Positions 17,642-26,305 of a DNA stretch of 64,000 nt are shown piece after piece (positions within the stretch are counted from its first letter, which is position 1; each line of letters starts with the position of its first letter). The stretch comes from Carnobacterium viridans (GTDB lineage Bacteria > Bacillota > Bacilli > Lactobacillales > Carnobacteriaceae). Location: NCBI RefSeq assembly GCF_900102725.1, contig NZ_FNJW01000008.1:1-64000 (forward strand). Reading direction: 5' to 3'. The notes under the pieces are model-generated. The model ran no database searches. It worked only from the letters and a program-made list of their open reading frames with translations, and was not told where the DNA came from. The position numbers and the translations under genes were made by a program.

Positions 17642-18445
17642 ATGAAGAGAATATGCATGGTGATGAGTTTATGGATTTTTTCACTGCTATTAGTGGCTTG
17701 TGGGAATACTGCTGATACAAAAACTGAAGAAGCTAAGGTGTTCTTAGGTGAACCTGGGGATACTTTGGTAGTCGGGTTGGATGATACATTCGTACCAATG
17801 GGTTTTCGCGATAGTGAAGGAAACCTAGTGGGACTAGACGTTGATTTAGCAACAGAAGTAGCTGAGCGGCTTGAGTTGAAGATTGAATTTCAGCCTATTG
17901 ATTGGGCAATGAAAGAAACCGAATTAAACTCTGGCAATATTGATGTGATTTGGAATGGCTATTCTATTACAGAAGAACGTAAAGAAAAAGTTAATTTTAG
18001 TATTCCGTATATTGGTGGAGGACAAATATTTGTGGTTCTGGCAGACAGCCCAATAGAAACATGGGATGATCTGAAAGGGAAAACAGTAGCTGCACAACAA
18101 TCTTCTAGTACAGTTGACTTATTAGCAAGTCATGAAAGTGGAATAATGGATACATTTGCAAATGGAGAAGTTATTCAGTATCCGTCTTATAATGATGTCT
18201 TTAATGATTTAGACAGTAAGAGAAGTGAAGCCATTGCAGTTAGCGAAATATACGCTCGGTATACAATGAAGCAAAAAGATCTTGGAAAATACCGTATTCT
18301 AGATAAAAGTTTTGCCGAGGAAGAAACTGCAGTAGGTGTTAGAAAGACAGACACTAACTTTTTAGAAAAGTTGAATACTACCTTAACTGACATGGAGAAA
18401 GATGGAACATTGGGTGAAATTAAGAATAAATGGATCACAGAATAA
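17642..18445 (+). CDS. Amino-acid ABC transporter substrate-binding lipoprotein 2 (paralogue)
   Basis: 267 aa; ATG after GGGGGAAAGAC. Lipobox LVAC at residues ~17-20. It closely parallels the preceding protein (DTLVVGLDDTFVPMGFRDSEG, LDVDLATEVAERLELKIEFQPIDW, AAQQSSSTVDLL), so it arose by tandem duplication. Both may dock on the same permease, with different affinity or substrate range. The duplicate keeps the main ligand-contact stretches, so loss of function is unlikely. Confidence 0.88.
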   Translation: MKRICMVMSLWIFSLLLVACGNTADTKTEEAKVFLGEPGDTLVVGLDDTFVPMGFRDSEGNLVGLDVDLATEVAERLELKIEFQPIDWAMKETELNSGNIDVIWNGYSITEERKEKVNFSIPYIGGGQIFVVLADSPIETWDDLKGKTVAAQQSSSTVDLLASHESGIMDTFANGEVIQYPSYNDVFNDLDSKRSEAIAVSEIYARYTMKQKDLGKYRILDKSFAEEETAVGVRKTDTNFLEKLNTTLTDMEKDGTLGEIKNKWITE

Positions 18446-18473
18446 ATTAAATAAGGAAAAGAGTGAATAAATA

Positions 18474-19109
18474 ATGGATTTGATTGCTGAGATAACCCCT
18501 AATTTGTTAGATGGATTAAAAACGACCTTATTACTATTTTTAATTATCGTTATTGTAACCATTCCATTAGGATTTTTGATTGCTTGTATAAGAGTTTATG
18601 CTCCAAAATGGATGTCTTGGATGATACAAATTTATATTTATATTATGAGAGGAACCCCGTTGTTGCTACAATTAATGGTTGTGTTTTTCGGATTGCCTCT
18701 TGTGGGAATAACCTTTGACCGTTTTTCAGCAGCTGTGTTCACCTTCACGATTAACTATGCAGCATATTATGCAGAAATATTCCGTGGTGGTATCTTATCT
18801 ATTCCAAAAGGACAATTTGAAGCAATCAGAGTATTGGGCATTGGGAAAATAAATGGATTTAGAAAAATTATTATTCCTCAAGTTATGCGTGTCGTATTGC
18901 CTTCAGTAGGAAATGAAGTGATTGCGTTAGTCAAAGATACCTCTCTTATCTACATTTTAGGAATCGGCGAATTATTACGAGCAGGGCAAATTGCAGCAAA
19001 TACGTATGCTTCATTGATTCCTTACGCTGCAGTTGGAGCAATCTATTTAGTAGTAACAGGATTAGTCACCTTGTTACTAAATGCTATTGAGAAGAAGTCA
19101 AATTACTAA
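18474..19109 (+). CDS. Amino-acid ABC transporter permease (His/Glu/Gln family)
   Basis: 211 aa, five or so membrane helices. It carries the HisMQ-type features IYIYIMRGTPLLLQL and, in the cytoplasmic loop, the EAA motif region (FEAIRVLGIGKINGFRKIIIPQVMRVVLPS). A single permease gene implies a homodimer. It lies 28 bases after the second binding protein and 15 before the ATPase start. Confidence 0.92.
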   Translation: MDLIAEITPNLLDGLKTTLLLFLIIVIVTIPLGFLIACIRVYAPKWMSWMIQIYIYIMRGTPLLLQLMVVFFGLPLVGITFDRFSAAVFTFTINYAAYYAEIFRGGILSIPKGQFEAIRVLGIGKINGFRKIIIPQVMRVVLPSVGNEVIALVKDTSLIYILGIGELLRAGQIAANTYASLIPYAAVGAIYLVVTGLVTLLLNAIEKKSNY

Positions 19110-19124
19110 AGGAGATGGTTGGAA

Positions 19125-19817
19125 ATGGGATTGAAAGCAACGAACTTAACAAAGCAGTTCAATGGAATAGATGTTTTAAGAAATTTTGATTTCACCATTG
19201 AAGCGGGAGAAATTGTGACGCTTGTTGGTAAATCAGGTACAGGGAAAACAACATTAATGAGAGTTCTTAATCAACTTGAAAAAGCTGACAATGGAACAGT
19301 AGCAATTGATGACCATTATTTATGTAATGAAACTCTGGAAGGTAAAGCAGAGTATGTTTCAAAAAAAGAACGAATGACTTACAACAACCAAATAGGTATG
19401 GTATTTCAAGATTATCAATTATTTCCGAACTTAACTGTTATGGAAAATTGTATTGAAGCACCGCTAGATCAAAAATTGATGACAAAAGAACAAGCAGTTG
19501 AAAAAGCCGTGCAACTCCTGACTCAAATGGGGATTTTAGATAAAAAGGATGTGTATCCAAGTACTTTATCAGGTGGACAACAACAACGGGCAGCCATTGC
19601 TCGGTCCATGATGCTCAATCCTAAAATCCTTTGTTTTGACGAGCCAACTTCTGCCCTAGACCGTGATTCTTCAAATGAAGTCGGCAAAATGATTCAAACA
19701 ATAGCTTTATCCGGTACAGGAATCTTAATCGTCACTCATGATCTTGAGTTTGCTGAAACGTTTGGAACAAGAGTTGTGTCTTCGGATGAATTTTTAAGCT
19801 ATAAAATTGAAAGTTAA
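19125..19817 (+). CDS. Amino-acid ABC transporter ATP-binding protein
   Basis: The start is ATG 19125, ten bases after GGAG; the in-frame TTG at 19119 is too close to the ribosome binding site. 230 aa. Walker A GKSGTGKTT (~35-43), Q-loop VFQDYQLFPNL, signature LSGGQQQRAAIARS, Walker B ILCFDEPTSALD, H-loop VTHD. It powers the transporter encoded by the three preceding genes. The closing residues (FLSYKIES) are shorter than in many HisP/GlnQ proteins. Confidence 0.93.
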   Translation: MGLKATNLTKQFNGIDVLRNFDFTIEAGEIVTLVGKSGTGKTTLMRVLNQLEKADNGTVAIDDHYLCNETLEGKAEYVSKKERMTYNNQIGMVFQDYQLFPNLTVMENCIEAPLDQKLMTKEQAVEKAVQLLTQMGILDKKDVYPSTLSGGQQQRAAIARSMMLNPKILCFDEPTSALDRDSSNEVGKMIQTIALSGTGILIVTHDLEFAETFGTRVVSSDEFLSYKIES

Positions 19818-19858
19818 AGCACGGTTGTTTTAATATTTTTTGTTTACACAAGTATTTA

Positions 19859-19887
19859 TTGACGCAAGCAATACAATTTGGTATGAT
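19859..19887 (+). promoter_or_regulatory. Promoter of the rplU operon
   Basis: TTGACG, 17 bases, TATGAT. Confidence 0.85.
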
Positions 19888-19894
19888 GTTAATG

Positions 19895-19985
19895 TTGTAA
19901 ATGTGTAGCACCACAACTACAACCGCACTGGAATGAGTTTAAGTCCATAATGGCACTCATGATGGCGAGTCTAAGTCTAATAAGG
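19895..19985 (+). promoter_or_regulatory. Ribosomal protein L21 leader (autoregulatory RNA)
   Basis: About 90 bases between promoter and rplU with the features of the Firmicutes L21 leader: GTGTAGCACCACAACTACA, then the CCGCACTGG and CATGATGGCGAGTC segments that pair around the ribosome binding site. It is known in this phylum as the site where L21 controls its own operon. Class recognised by pattern and position, not by a covariance model. Confidence 0.7.
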
Positions 19986-19997
19986 AGGTGCGAAAGA

Positions 19998-20306
19998 ATG
20001 TACGCAATTATCAAAACAGGTGGAAAACAAATTAAAGTTGAGGTTGGCCAAGAAATCTACATTGAAAAATTGAATGTTGAAGCTGGTGAAACTGTAGTCT
20101 TTGAAGAAGTTGTCTTAATTGGTGGAGAAGAAACAAAAGTTGGAGCTCCAACTATTGTAGGAGCTACTGTTGAAGGTACTGTTGAAAAACATGGTCTTCA
20201 AAAGAAAGTTACGACTTTTATCTACAAACCTAAAAAACATAGTCACCGTAAACAAGGTCATCGTCAACCATATACAAAAGTTATTATCAACGCAATCAAC
20301 GCATAA
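19998..20306 (+). CDS. rplU: 50S ribosomal protein L21
   Basis: The start is ATG 19998 behind AAGGAGGTGCGAAAGA. 102 aa, normal length. [18 protein letters not shown] at the N terminus and the [25 protein letters not shown]-binding stretch near the C terminus are diagnostic. First gene of the rplU-prp-rpmA operon. Confidence 0.97.
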   Translation: MYAIIKTGGKQIKVEVGQEIYIEKLNVEAGETVVFEEVVLIGGEETKVGAPTIVGATVEGTVEKHGLQKKVTTFIYKPKKHSHRKQGHRQPYTKVIINAINA

Positions 20307-20323
20307 GAAAGTGGTGTTCCAAT

Positions 20324-20659
20324 ATGATTCAAGCATTCTTTAAACGTAATAACAAAGAAGACATCGTTTCCTTTGAAGTTACAGGACATGCAGAGTCTGG
20401 ACCCTACGGCAGCGATATTGTGTGTGCAGCTGTTTCAGCACTAGTTTTAGGAACAACGAATAGCATTTCTGCTTTATCAGGCGTTTCTCCATTAGTAGAA
20501 ACAAATGAAAAAGTTGAAGGCGGCTATTTATACGTTGAACTTCTAAGCGAATTAACTGAAGAACAGTCTAAAATTTCACAAATTCTTCTCGAGAGTCTAC
20601 TTCTTTCCTTAACAGGAATTGTTGAAGAGTATCCAGAATATGTCAAACTTGCACAGTAA
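20324..20659 (+). CDS. prp: Ribosomal-processing cysteine protease Prp
   Basis: 111 aa between rplU and rpmA. It carries the catalytic His in [21 protein letters not shown] (~20-40) and the Cys about 12 residues later. In Firmicutes, Prp (YsxB) removes the N-terminal extension of L27. The L27 encoded next has exactly that extension, so enzyme and substrate are adjacent. Confidence 0.93.
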   Translation: MIQAFFKRNNKEDIVSFEVTGHAESGPYGSDIVCAAVSALVLGTTNSISALSGVSPLVETNEKVEGGYLYVELLSELTEEQSKISQILLESLLLSLTGIVEEYPEYVKLAQ

Positions 20660-20687
20660 AAAAATTATAATAGGAGGTGCAACTCAT

Positions 20688-20972
20688 ATGTTGAAAATGA
20701 ATTTACAATTCTTCGCCCATAAAAAAGGTGGCGGTTCTACAACTAACGGACGCGACTCAAACTCAAAACGTTTAGGCGCTAAACGTGCAGATGGACAAAC
20801 TGTTTCAGGTGGTTCAATTTTATTCCGTCAACGCGGAACTAAAATTTATCCAGGTGTTAACGTTGGAATCGGTGGAGACGATACTTTGTTTGCTAAATGT
20901 GACGGAGTTGTTCGTTTCGAACGCAAAGGCCGCGACAAAAAACAAGTTTCTGTTTATCCAGCAGCACAATAA
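20688..20972 (+). CDS. rpmA: 50S ribosomal protein L27 with cleavable N-terminal extension
   Basis: The start is ATG 20688 behind TAGGAGGTGCAACTCAT. 94 aa. The first residues [18 protein letters not shown] contain the Prp site NLQFF before AHKKGG. Removal exposes the basic N terminus that reaches the peptidyl-transferase centre. The remainder matches the L27 family ([20 protein letters not shown]). Confidence 0.97.
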   Translation: MLKMNLQFFAHKKGGGSTTNGRDSNSKRLGAKRADGQTVSGGSILFRQRGTKIYPGVNVGIGGDDTLFAKCDGVVRFERKGRDKKQVSVYPAAQ

Positions 20973-20980
20973 TTTAAAAT

Positions 20981-21017
20981 AAAAAAAGCTCTTCTACTCT
21001 TAGAAGAGCTTTTTTTA
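20981..21017 (+). terminator. Terminator of the rplU-prp-rpmA operon
   Basis: AAAGCTCTTCTA / TAGAAGAGCTTT around CTCT, with a T-run. Confidence 0.92.
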
Positions 21018-21221
21018 CTGCCATGGTAACGTATGTTTTCTTAATTTAACTTAGGTTAAGCAAAGATAATTTACTTTTGAAAATAAGTTAAGCTCATACT
21101 TGAAACCTTACAATATATTCGTTAAAATGGAAGAGTAGTGCTTTTTTATAGATGACTCATTTCATTTCTTACATGGCTGGTGCAAAGGTACTGTAAGAAA
21201 AATAGAAAGAGGTTGAAATTA

Positions 21222-22229
21222 TTGTCTCAAAAAGAAATCGAACAGTTATTTAATAAATTGGATAGTTCTGTCCAACTCTTGCAAAAGGAATTAGATAGTT
21301 CTTATTTAGAGGCTCTTTCAGAAACGGGAGAGAATATTTTAGCCAATAGAATTCCTCATCAAGTTGATGGTCTTCCTTCAGATGAAACGGTTGGAAAATT
21401 GACGAAACTTTACAAAGAGGTTTCAATAGACAGTATGGAACCAGAAGATATTCGAAAAGCTGTTCAATTAGCTTTTTTGAAAGCTTCGAAAACGGATGCG
21501 TTGCAACCAAATCATCGAATGACACCAGATGCTATCGGCTTTATCTTAAACTATTTAATTGAAAAATTAATTAGTGGAAAAGAGCAGGCTATACGTTTGC
21601 TTGATCCTGCTGTAGGAATGGGAAATCTATTATCAACTGTTTATAATGGATTAGTTTCAAAGAATATTTTGGTTGAGGCAGAAGGAATCGATAATGATGA
21701 TTTGCTTTTAACTCTTGCGTCAGTCAATACAACCTTGCAAAGGCAAAACGTCACCTTGACACATCAAGATGCGCTACAAGATCTTTTAATGGATCCTGTG
21801 GACGTTGTAGTAAGCGACTTACCTGTTGGCTACTACCCTTTGGATGAAAAAGCCAGTAAATACAAAACGGCTGCAAAACAAGGTCACTCTTATGCACATC
21901 ATCTATTTATTGAACAAAGCTTGCATTACCTAAAAGATGGTGGATTTGGACTATTTTTAGTTCCAGCTCAATTATTTGAAACGGATGAGGCCCCAGGATT
22001 ACTGAAAATGATTCAAGAAGAAGCGTTCTTACAAGGAATGTTAAATCTGCCGAATGAGTTATTTAAAACCAAAAACTCACGGAAATCAATTCTTTTGATT
22101 CAAAAGAAGGGGAGCAATGCCAAACAAGCTAAACAAGTTTTGTTAGCACAGATTCCAGATTTTAAAAATCAAAAAGCCATGCTTCAATTTATGCAAGAAG
22201 TGGATAGCTGGAAAAAAGAAACTATTTAA
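21222..22229 (+). CDS. ytxK: Class I SAM-dependent methyltransferase YtxK (HsdM-like fold)
   Basis: The start is TTG 21222 after AGAAAGAGG; the longer in-frame GTG at 21180 lacks a ribosome binding site. 335 aa, close to Bacillus YtxK. The SAM-binding motif is [13 protein letters not shown] (~127-139). At the position of the NPPF motif of adenine DNA methylases it has DLPVGYYP, which is usual in this family, so DNA methylation is not assured. In many Lactobacillales this gene lies between the comG operon and ackA; here the comG genes are absent and the rpmA terminator lies upstream. Confidence 0.85.
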   Translation: MSQKEIEQLFNKLDSSVQLLQKELDSSYLEALSETGENILANRIPHQVDGLPSDETVGKLTKLYKEVSIDSMEPEDIRKAVQLAFLKASKTDALQPNHRMTPDAIGFILNYLIEKLISGKEQAIRLLDPAVGMGNLLSTVYNGLVSKNILVEAEGIDNDDLLLTLASVNTTLQRQNVTLTHQDALQDLLMDPVDVVVSDLPVGYYPLDEKASKYKTAAKQGHSYAHHLFIEQSLHYLKDGGFGLFLVPAQLFETDEAPGLLKMIQEEAFLQGMLNLPNELFKTKNSRKSILLIQKKGSNAKQAKQVLLAQIPDFKNQKAMLQFMQEVDSWKKETI

Positions 22230-22257
22230 AAAATTTGAATTAGGAGATGGAAAAAAT

Positions 22258-23448
22258 ATGACAAAAACAATTGCAATTAACGCAGGTAGTTCAAGTTTAA
22301 AATTTACCTTGTATGAAATGCCAGCTGAGACAGAAATCGCTTCAGGAATTATCGAAAGAATCGGCTTGAATAATTCAATTTTCACTACAAAATATGCTGG
22401 TGAAAAATATAAAGTGGTTGAAGATATTAATAACCATGAAATTGCTATTCAAATGGTATTAGATAAATTAATTGAACTAAAAGTAATTGCAAACTACGAA
22501 GAAATTACTGGTGTAGGACACCGTGTGGTAGCTGGTGGAGAAATATTTAAAGATTCAGCACTAATTACTGATGAGGTATTAGCACAAATTGAAAGCTTGG
22601 CTGAATTTGCTCCTTTGCACAACCCGGCAAATGCTACAGGAATCAAAGCATTCAAAAAATTATTACCAGAAATTACTAGTGTAGCTGTATTTGACACATC
22701 TTTCCATACTACTATGCCTAAAGAAAACTATTTATACAGTCTTCCAATGGAATATTATACAGACTTTGCAGCGCGTAAATATGGTGCTCATGGTACTTCA
22801 CATAAATATGTTTCTGAACGTGCAGCTGAAATGTTAGGCAAACCTCTTGAAGAAACAAAAATTATTACATGTCATTTAGGTAACGGTGGATCTATCACAG
22901 CTGTTAAAGGCGGAAAATCAATTGATACTTCAATGGGATTCACTCCTTTAGCTGGTATTACGATGGGTACTCGTACTGGTGATATCGATGCATCTTTATT
23001 ACCATTCCTAATGGATAAATTAAATATTACAGATATCAATGATATGGTTTATATTTTAAATAATAAATCTGGTTTACTTGGCCTTTCTCATGTTTCAAGC
23101 GATATGCGTGATGTTGAAGAAGCTGCAGAAAAAGGAAATGAAGATGCTCAAACAGCGTTAGATATTTTCTATAACCGTGTTCAAAAATACATTGGCCAAT
23201 ATTTTGCAATTTTAAATGGTGCGGATGCAATTGTCTTCACTGCTGGAATTGGTGAAAATTCTCCTGAAACACGTCAAATTATTATAGATGGTATGAACTG
23301 GTTTGGCGCTGAAATTGATGCTGAAGCAAACAATGTCCGTGGAAAAGAACGCATCATCTCTACTCCAGAATCAAAAGTAAAAGTATTATTGATTCCTACT
23401 GATGAAGAAATCATGATTGCTCGTGATGTTGAAAGATTACGTGCATAA
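22258..23448 (+). CDS. ackA: Acetate kinase
   Basis: 396 aa; ATG after TAGGAGATGGAAAAAAT. Signature 1 is [14 protein letters not shown] at the N terminus. [28 protein letters not shown] (~203-230) and [10 protein letters not shown] (~325) are the catalytic and nucleotide-binding stretches. It converts acetyl phosphate and ADP to acetate and ATP, and the pyruvate oxidase at 57.5 kb supplies acetyl phosphate. It lies 28 bases after ytxK with its own terminator. Confidence 0.98.
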   Translation: MTKTIAINAGSSSLKFTLYEMPAETEIASGIIERIGLNNSIFTTKYAGEKYKVVEDINNHEIAIQMVLDKLIELKVIANYEEITGVGHRVVAGGEIFKDSALITDEVLAQIESLAEFAPLHNPANATGIKAFKKLLPEITSVAVFDTSFHTTMPKENYLYSLPMEYYTDFAARKYGAHGTSHKYVSERAAEMLGKPLEETKIITCHLGNGGSITAVKGGKSIDTSMGFTPLAGITMGTRTGDIDASLLPFLMDKLNITDINDMVYILNNKSGLLGLSHVSSDMRDVEEAAEKGNEDAQTALDIFYNRVQKYIGQYFAILNGADAIVFTAGIGENSPETRQIIIDGMNWFGAEIDAEANNVRGKERIISTPESKVKVLLIPTDEEIMIARDVERLRA

Positions 23449-23460
23449 AAAAACAAACAA

Positions 23461-23490
23461 AAAAAACAACCAAATTTGGTTGTTTTTTTT
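23461..23490 (+). terminator. Terminator of ackA
   Basis: AAAACAACCAAA / TTTGGTTGTTTT, perfect palindrome with T-run; usable in both directions, towards ackA and the convergent stress gene. Confidence 0.9.
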
Positions 23491-23503
23491 GTTTGGTTTT
23501 CAA

Positions 23504-23962
23504 TTAATCTCTTTTATTTTCTAAATCGGTACGAACAATCAGCACGTCACAATTCGCATGTCGAATAACATATTCTGAAACGGAACCTATAAAGATACGC
23601 TCTACAGCGTTTAATCCAGTTGCGCCTAATAGAATAAGGTCAATTTTCTGATCTTCAGGAATTTGTTTTGCAATCAAAACTTTTGGAGAGCCGTATTCAA
23701 TAGAATAAGTGATGTCTTGGACACGGTGATTTTTGGCATAACGTACATATTCTTCTAAGGTATTTTTAGCTTGCTCACTTGCTTTATCAGCCATAGCGCC
23801 ATCAAAAGTAGAAATACTTTGAAATGCTCGGGTATCAATAACATGTGCAAGAACTAACGTAGCAGAATTTCGTACAGCAACTTGTACAGCTTTTTTAAAA
23901 GCAATTTCAGCTTCTGCTGAGCCGTCCACAGCCACTAAGATTCGATTATATTGTTGTAACAT
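23504..23962 (-). CDS. Universal stress protein UspA family
   Basis: The second ATG (23962) is nine bases from GGAG and is preferred to the one at 23968. 152 aa. The N-terminal ILVAVDGSAEAEIAFKKAV and the C-terminal nucleotide-binding pattern GATGLNAVERIFIGSVSEYVIRHANCDVLIV are typical ATP-binding Usp features. Soluble, stress-related; partner unknown. Convergent to ackA across a shared terminator. Confidence 0.92.
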   Translation of the reverse strand: MLQQYNRILVAVDGSAEAEIAFKKAVQVAVRNSATLVLAHVIDTRAFQSISTFDGAMADKASEQAKNTLEEYVRYAKNHRVQDITYSIEYGSPKVLIAKQIPEDQKIDLILLGATGLNAVERIFIGSVSEYVIRHANCDVLIVRTDLENKRD

Positions 23963-24088
23963 ACACATTCACTCCATTTCTTATGATAAACGATAGGAAC
24001 TATTCCTTCTTAGGCATATTGTACCTTAAATGTATCCATTTTCATAGAAATAAGAAAGAAGATGTTGTTTAAAAATGATTAATAAAAT

Positions 24089-24370
24089 TCATATTCGTTT
24101 ATTTAAACTCATAATAAATAAAAGCATGCTAATCATAACAAAGAATAAAACAGTAAAAGCCAGCCAAATAGGATGAAAAAATACAAGTAGAAGAGAGCTA
24201 AGTCCACCAATAAAAAAAAGAACACCATAGAATTTAAAAAAAGGTGCTGTTTCTGAGGGACTAGTTTTATTCGTATGAGTTAATAGAATAGAAGCTTTTC
24301 CAGTGTAAAAAAAGAATGCTGCATAAAGAAGCAACGCTGAAAAAATAAAAAATAATATCGATAATAGCAT
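24089..24370 (-). CDS. Small membrane protein, DUF3784-like
   Basis: Start ATG 24370 behind AGAAGGTCTTATC; 93 aa. Three hydrophobic helices (~1-22, ~45-65, ~68-88) with a GKASILLTHTNKTSP loop after the first. That layout resembles small DUF3784 proteins (weak, by eye). No signal or catalytic motif; function unknown. Stands alone. Confidence 0.6.
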   Translation of the reverse strand: MLLSILFFIFSALLLYAAFFFYTGKASILLTHTNKTSPSETAPFFKFYGVLFFIGGLSSLLLVFFHPIWLAFTVLFFVMISMLLFIMSLNKRI

Positions 24371-24455
24371 GATAAGACCTTCTTTCAATAGGTAATTACA
24401 AAATAAGAATAACATATATTCCTAATAAGTTAAGGGTAAATTTGCTTTAATAACA

Positions 24456-24485
24456 AAGAAAAAAGCCATTCAATTAAGAATGACT
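24456..24485 (-). terminator. Terminator downstream of 6S RNA
   Basis: On the minus strand GTCATTC / GAATGGC (one G-T pair) around TTAATT, followed by TTTTTTCTTT. Confidence 0.7.
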
Positions 24486-24499
24486 TTAAAAGTTTTAAA

Positions 24500-24696
24500 C
24501 TTTAAATGAGAAATCCGATGATGCCGTTGATATGCTCAGTTAGTATTGAACCCGCAAGAAGCAGGTGGGCTCCGCCGTCAATCTTCTAACTACCAAGTGA
24601 AAAGGCTTGTTATCCGATTGAATCAGGTTGGATCCCAAGGTAATATTAATTGTTCGGTCAACACATGTTGAGCAAGACGAGCATCTCAGAAATCTT
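24500..24696 (-). ncRNA. ssrS: 6S RNA
   Basis: About 195 bases on the minus strand, bracketed by a strong promoter and a terminator, with no credible coding frame. The transcript start (AAGATTTCTGAGATGC...) and end (...GCATATCAACGGCATCATCGG) can pair, and the 3' half has the GGCGGAGCCC ... GCGGGTTCAATAC pattern seen in Firmicutes 6S RNAs. It lies next to rarA (yrvN), as one 6S gene does in Bacillus. 6S RNA mimics an open promoter and sequesters RNA polymerase in stationary phase. Confidence 0.75.
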
Positions 24697-24702
24697 ATCC
24701 TT

Positions 24703-24731
24703 ATAGTAGCATAAGCATATGATGTTGTCAA
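24703..24731 (-). promoter_or_regulatory. Promoter of 6S RNA
   Basis: Minus strand: TTGACA, 17 bases, TACTAT; among the strongest-looking promoters in the window. Confidence 0.8.
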
Positions 24732-24785
24732 TTATTTGCCTGTAAACGTTCTGTTGAAAGATTGTTTTAACAACAAAGAAAGCGG

Positions 24786-26072
24786 TTAATGAATACTCTT
24801 GTTTCCTTTTTTTAAATTGATTGAATCATACTGCTTTGCCAAAGTATCTTCATATTTTCCTGTGTGATTTGGTGTATAGTAAGAAGCATTTTTTAGTTTG
24901 TCAGGTAAGTATTGCTGATTTACCCATGCACCAGGATAACTATGCGGATAGAGATAATCTACACCGCGGCCAAGTTCTTTTGCTCCACTATAATGAGAAT
25001 CTTTTAAATGATCAGGTACATCTCCACTTTTCCCAGCTCGTACATCTTGGAGGGCTGCATCAATCGCTGCGTAAGACGAATTTGATTTTGGAGAGAGACA
25101 TAAATCAACTACTACATTAGCTAAAGGTATTCGGGCTTCCGGAAAGCCCAATTTTTCAGATGCTTGAATAGCGGTAACAGTCCTAGAAGCTGCAGAAGGA
25201 TTAGCTAATCCGATATCTTCATAAGCGATAACCATTAACCGCCTTGAGATAATAGGTAAATCGCCAGCTTCAATCAGTCTAGCAAGATAATGTAAAGCAG
25301 CATTTACATCGCTTCCACGAATGGATTTTTGTAAAGCGGAAATAACATCATAATGAGCATCACCATCTTTATCATGTGTTAAAGCTTTTCTTTGAACACA
25401 CTCTTCAGCAATCTCTAAAGTAATATTGATCGTTCCTTGTTCATCTGGAGCTGTTGATTTAATCGCCAGTTCTAAACCATTCAAAGAACTCCTCAAATCT
25501 CCGCTTGTGGCTCTAGAAAAGTGGAGTAATGCTTGATCTGTAATAGCTATTTTTTCTTTACCAAAGCCTTTTTCTGGGTCTTTTACTGCATTCCACATAG
25601 CTTGTTGTATATCTTCATTAGAAAGCGTCTTAAGTTCAAATATTTGTGTTCTACTTCGGATGGCAGGATTTATCGTAATGTATGGATTTTCAGTTGTTGC
25701 CCCAATTAAGATAATACGTCCATTTTCCAAATGGGGCAGCAAAAAATCTTGCTTAGGTTTATCCAGACGATGGATCTCATCTAAAAGTAAAATCACAGTA
25801 CCGCTCATTTTTGCTTCTTCCACGACAATTTGGAGATCTTTTTTTGTGTCACTAGCAGCATTCAAAATGCGAAATGCGTATTTTGTTGTCCCAGCAATCG
25901 CACTAGCGATACTAGTTTTTCCAATCCCAGGAGGGCCGTATAAAATCATCGAAGAAAGCATTTTAGCTTCTACCATACGTCGAATGATTTTTCCTTTTCC
26001 TACTAAGTGTTGCTGTCCAACAATATTATCAATATGAGTAGGCCTCATCCGATAAGCTAAAGGTTGATTCAT
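24786..26072 (-). CDS. rarA: Replication-associated recombination ATPase RarA (MgsA)
   Basis: ATG 26072 behind AGGAGGATACGCTTT; the upstream in-frame codons are not used. 428 aa. AAA+ ATPase: Walker A GPPGIGKTS (~42-50), Walker B LLLDEIHR, sensor 1 GATTENP. C-terminal clamp-loader-like region with YEDIGLANPSA and HSYPGAWVNQQYLP. Acts at stalled replication forks. The 6S RNA gene lies 60-90 bases downstream on the same strand. Confidence 0.93.
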   Translation of the reverse strand: MNQPLAYRMRPTHIDNIVGQQHLVGKGKIIRRMVEAKMLSSMILYGPPGIGKTSIASAIAGTTKYAFRILNAASDTKKDLQIVVEEAKMSGTVILLLDEIHRLDKPKQDFLLPHLENGRIILIGATTENPYITINPAIRSRTQIFELKTLSNEDIQQAMWNAVKDPEKGFGKEKIAITDQALLHFSRATSGDLRSSLNGLELAIKSTAPDEQGTINITLEIAEECVQRKALTHDKDGDAHYDVISALQKSIRGSDVNAALHYLARLIEAGDLPIISRRLMVIAYEDIGLANPSAASRTVTAIQASEKLGFPEARIPLANVVVDLCLSPKSNSSYAAIDAALQDVRAGKSGDVPDHLKDSHYSGAKELGRGVDYLYPHSYPGAWVNQQYLPDKLKNASYYTPNHTGKYEDTLAKQYDSINLKKGNKSIH

Positions 26073-26305
26073 AAAGCGTATCCTCCTATCAACATTATTA
26101 TCCTTAGTATACCATTCTACCAAAATGGATTCTACAATAAAGAACGTTTGTTTGATTTTTAAAAATCAGCTTACTTTTATAAAGCAAATTGAATTTTTGG
26201 TTTGGCTTTTCTATGATTATTTGCGATAATGTGTAAGAAGTCATTTTTTTGATTAGGTTCGATTAATCAGAGGATTATGAAAGTGAGAAAGAAAGGAACT
26301 TTGTA

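Noticed and set aside
21150-21200. Possible third copy of the hairpin repeat (TTACATGGCT near 21170)
   Set aside because: Only about ten bases match the 3' arm; no partner arm is present.
24540-24731. Minus-strand frame of 63 codons over the 6S RNA
   Set aside because: It lies inside the RNA gene and starts in its -35 box; the promoter, structure and terminator explain the region.
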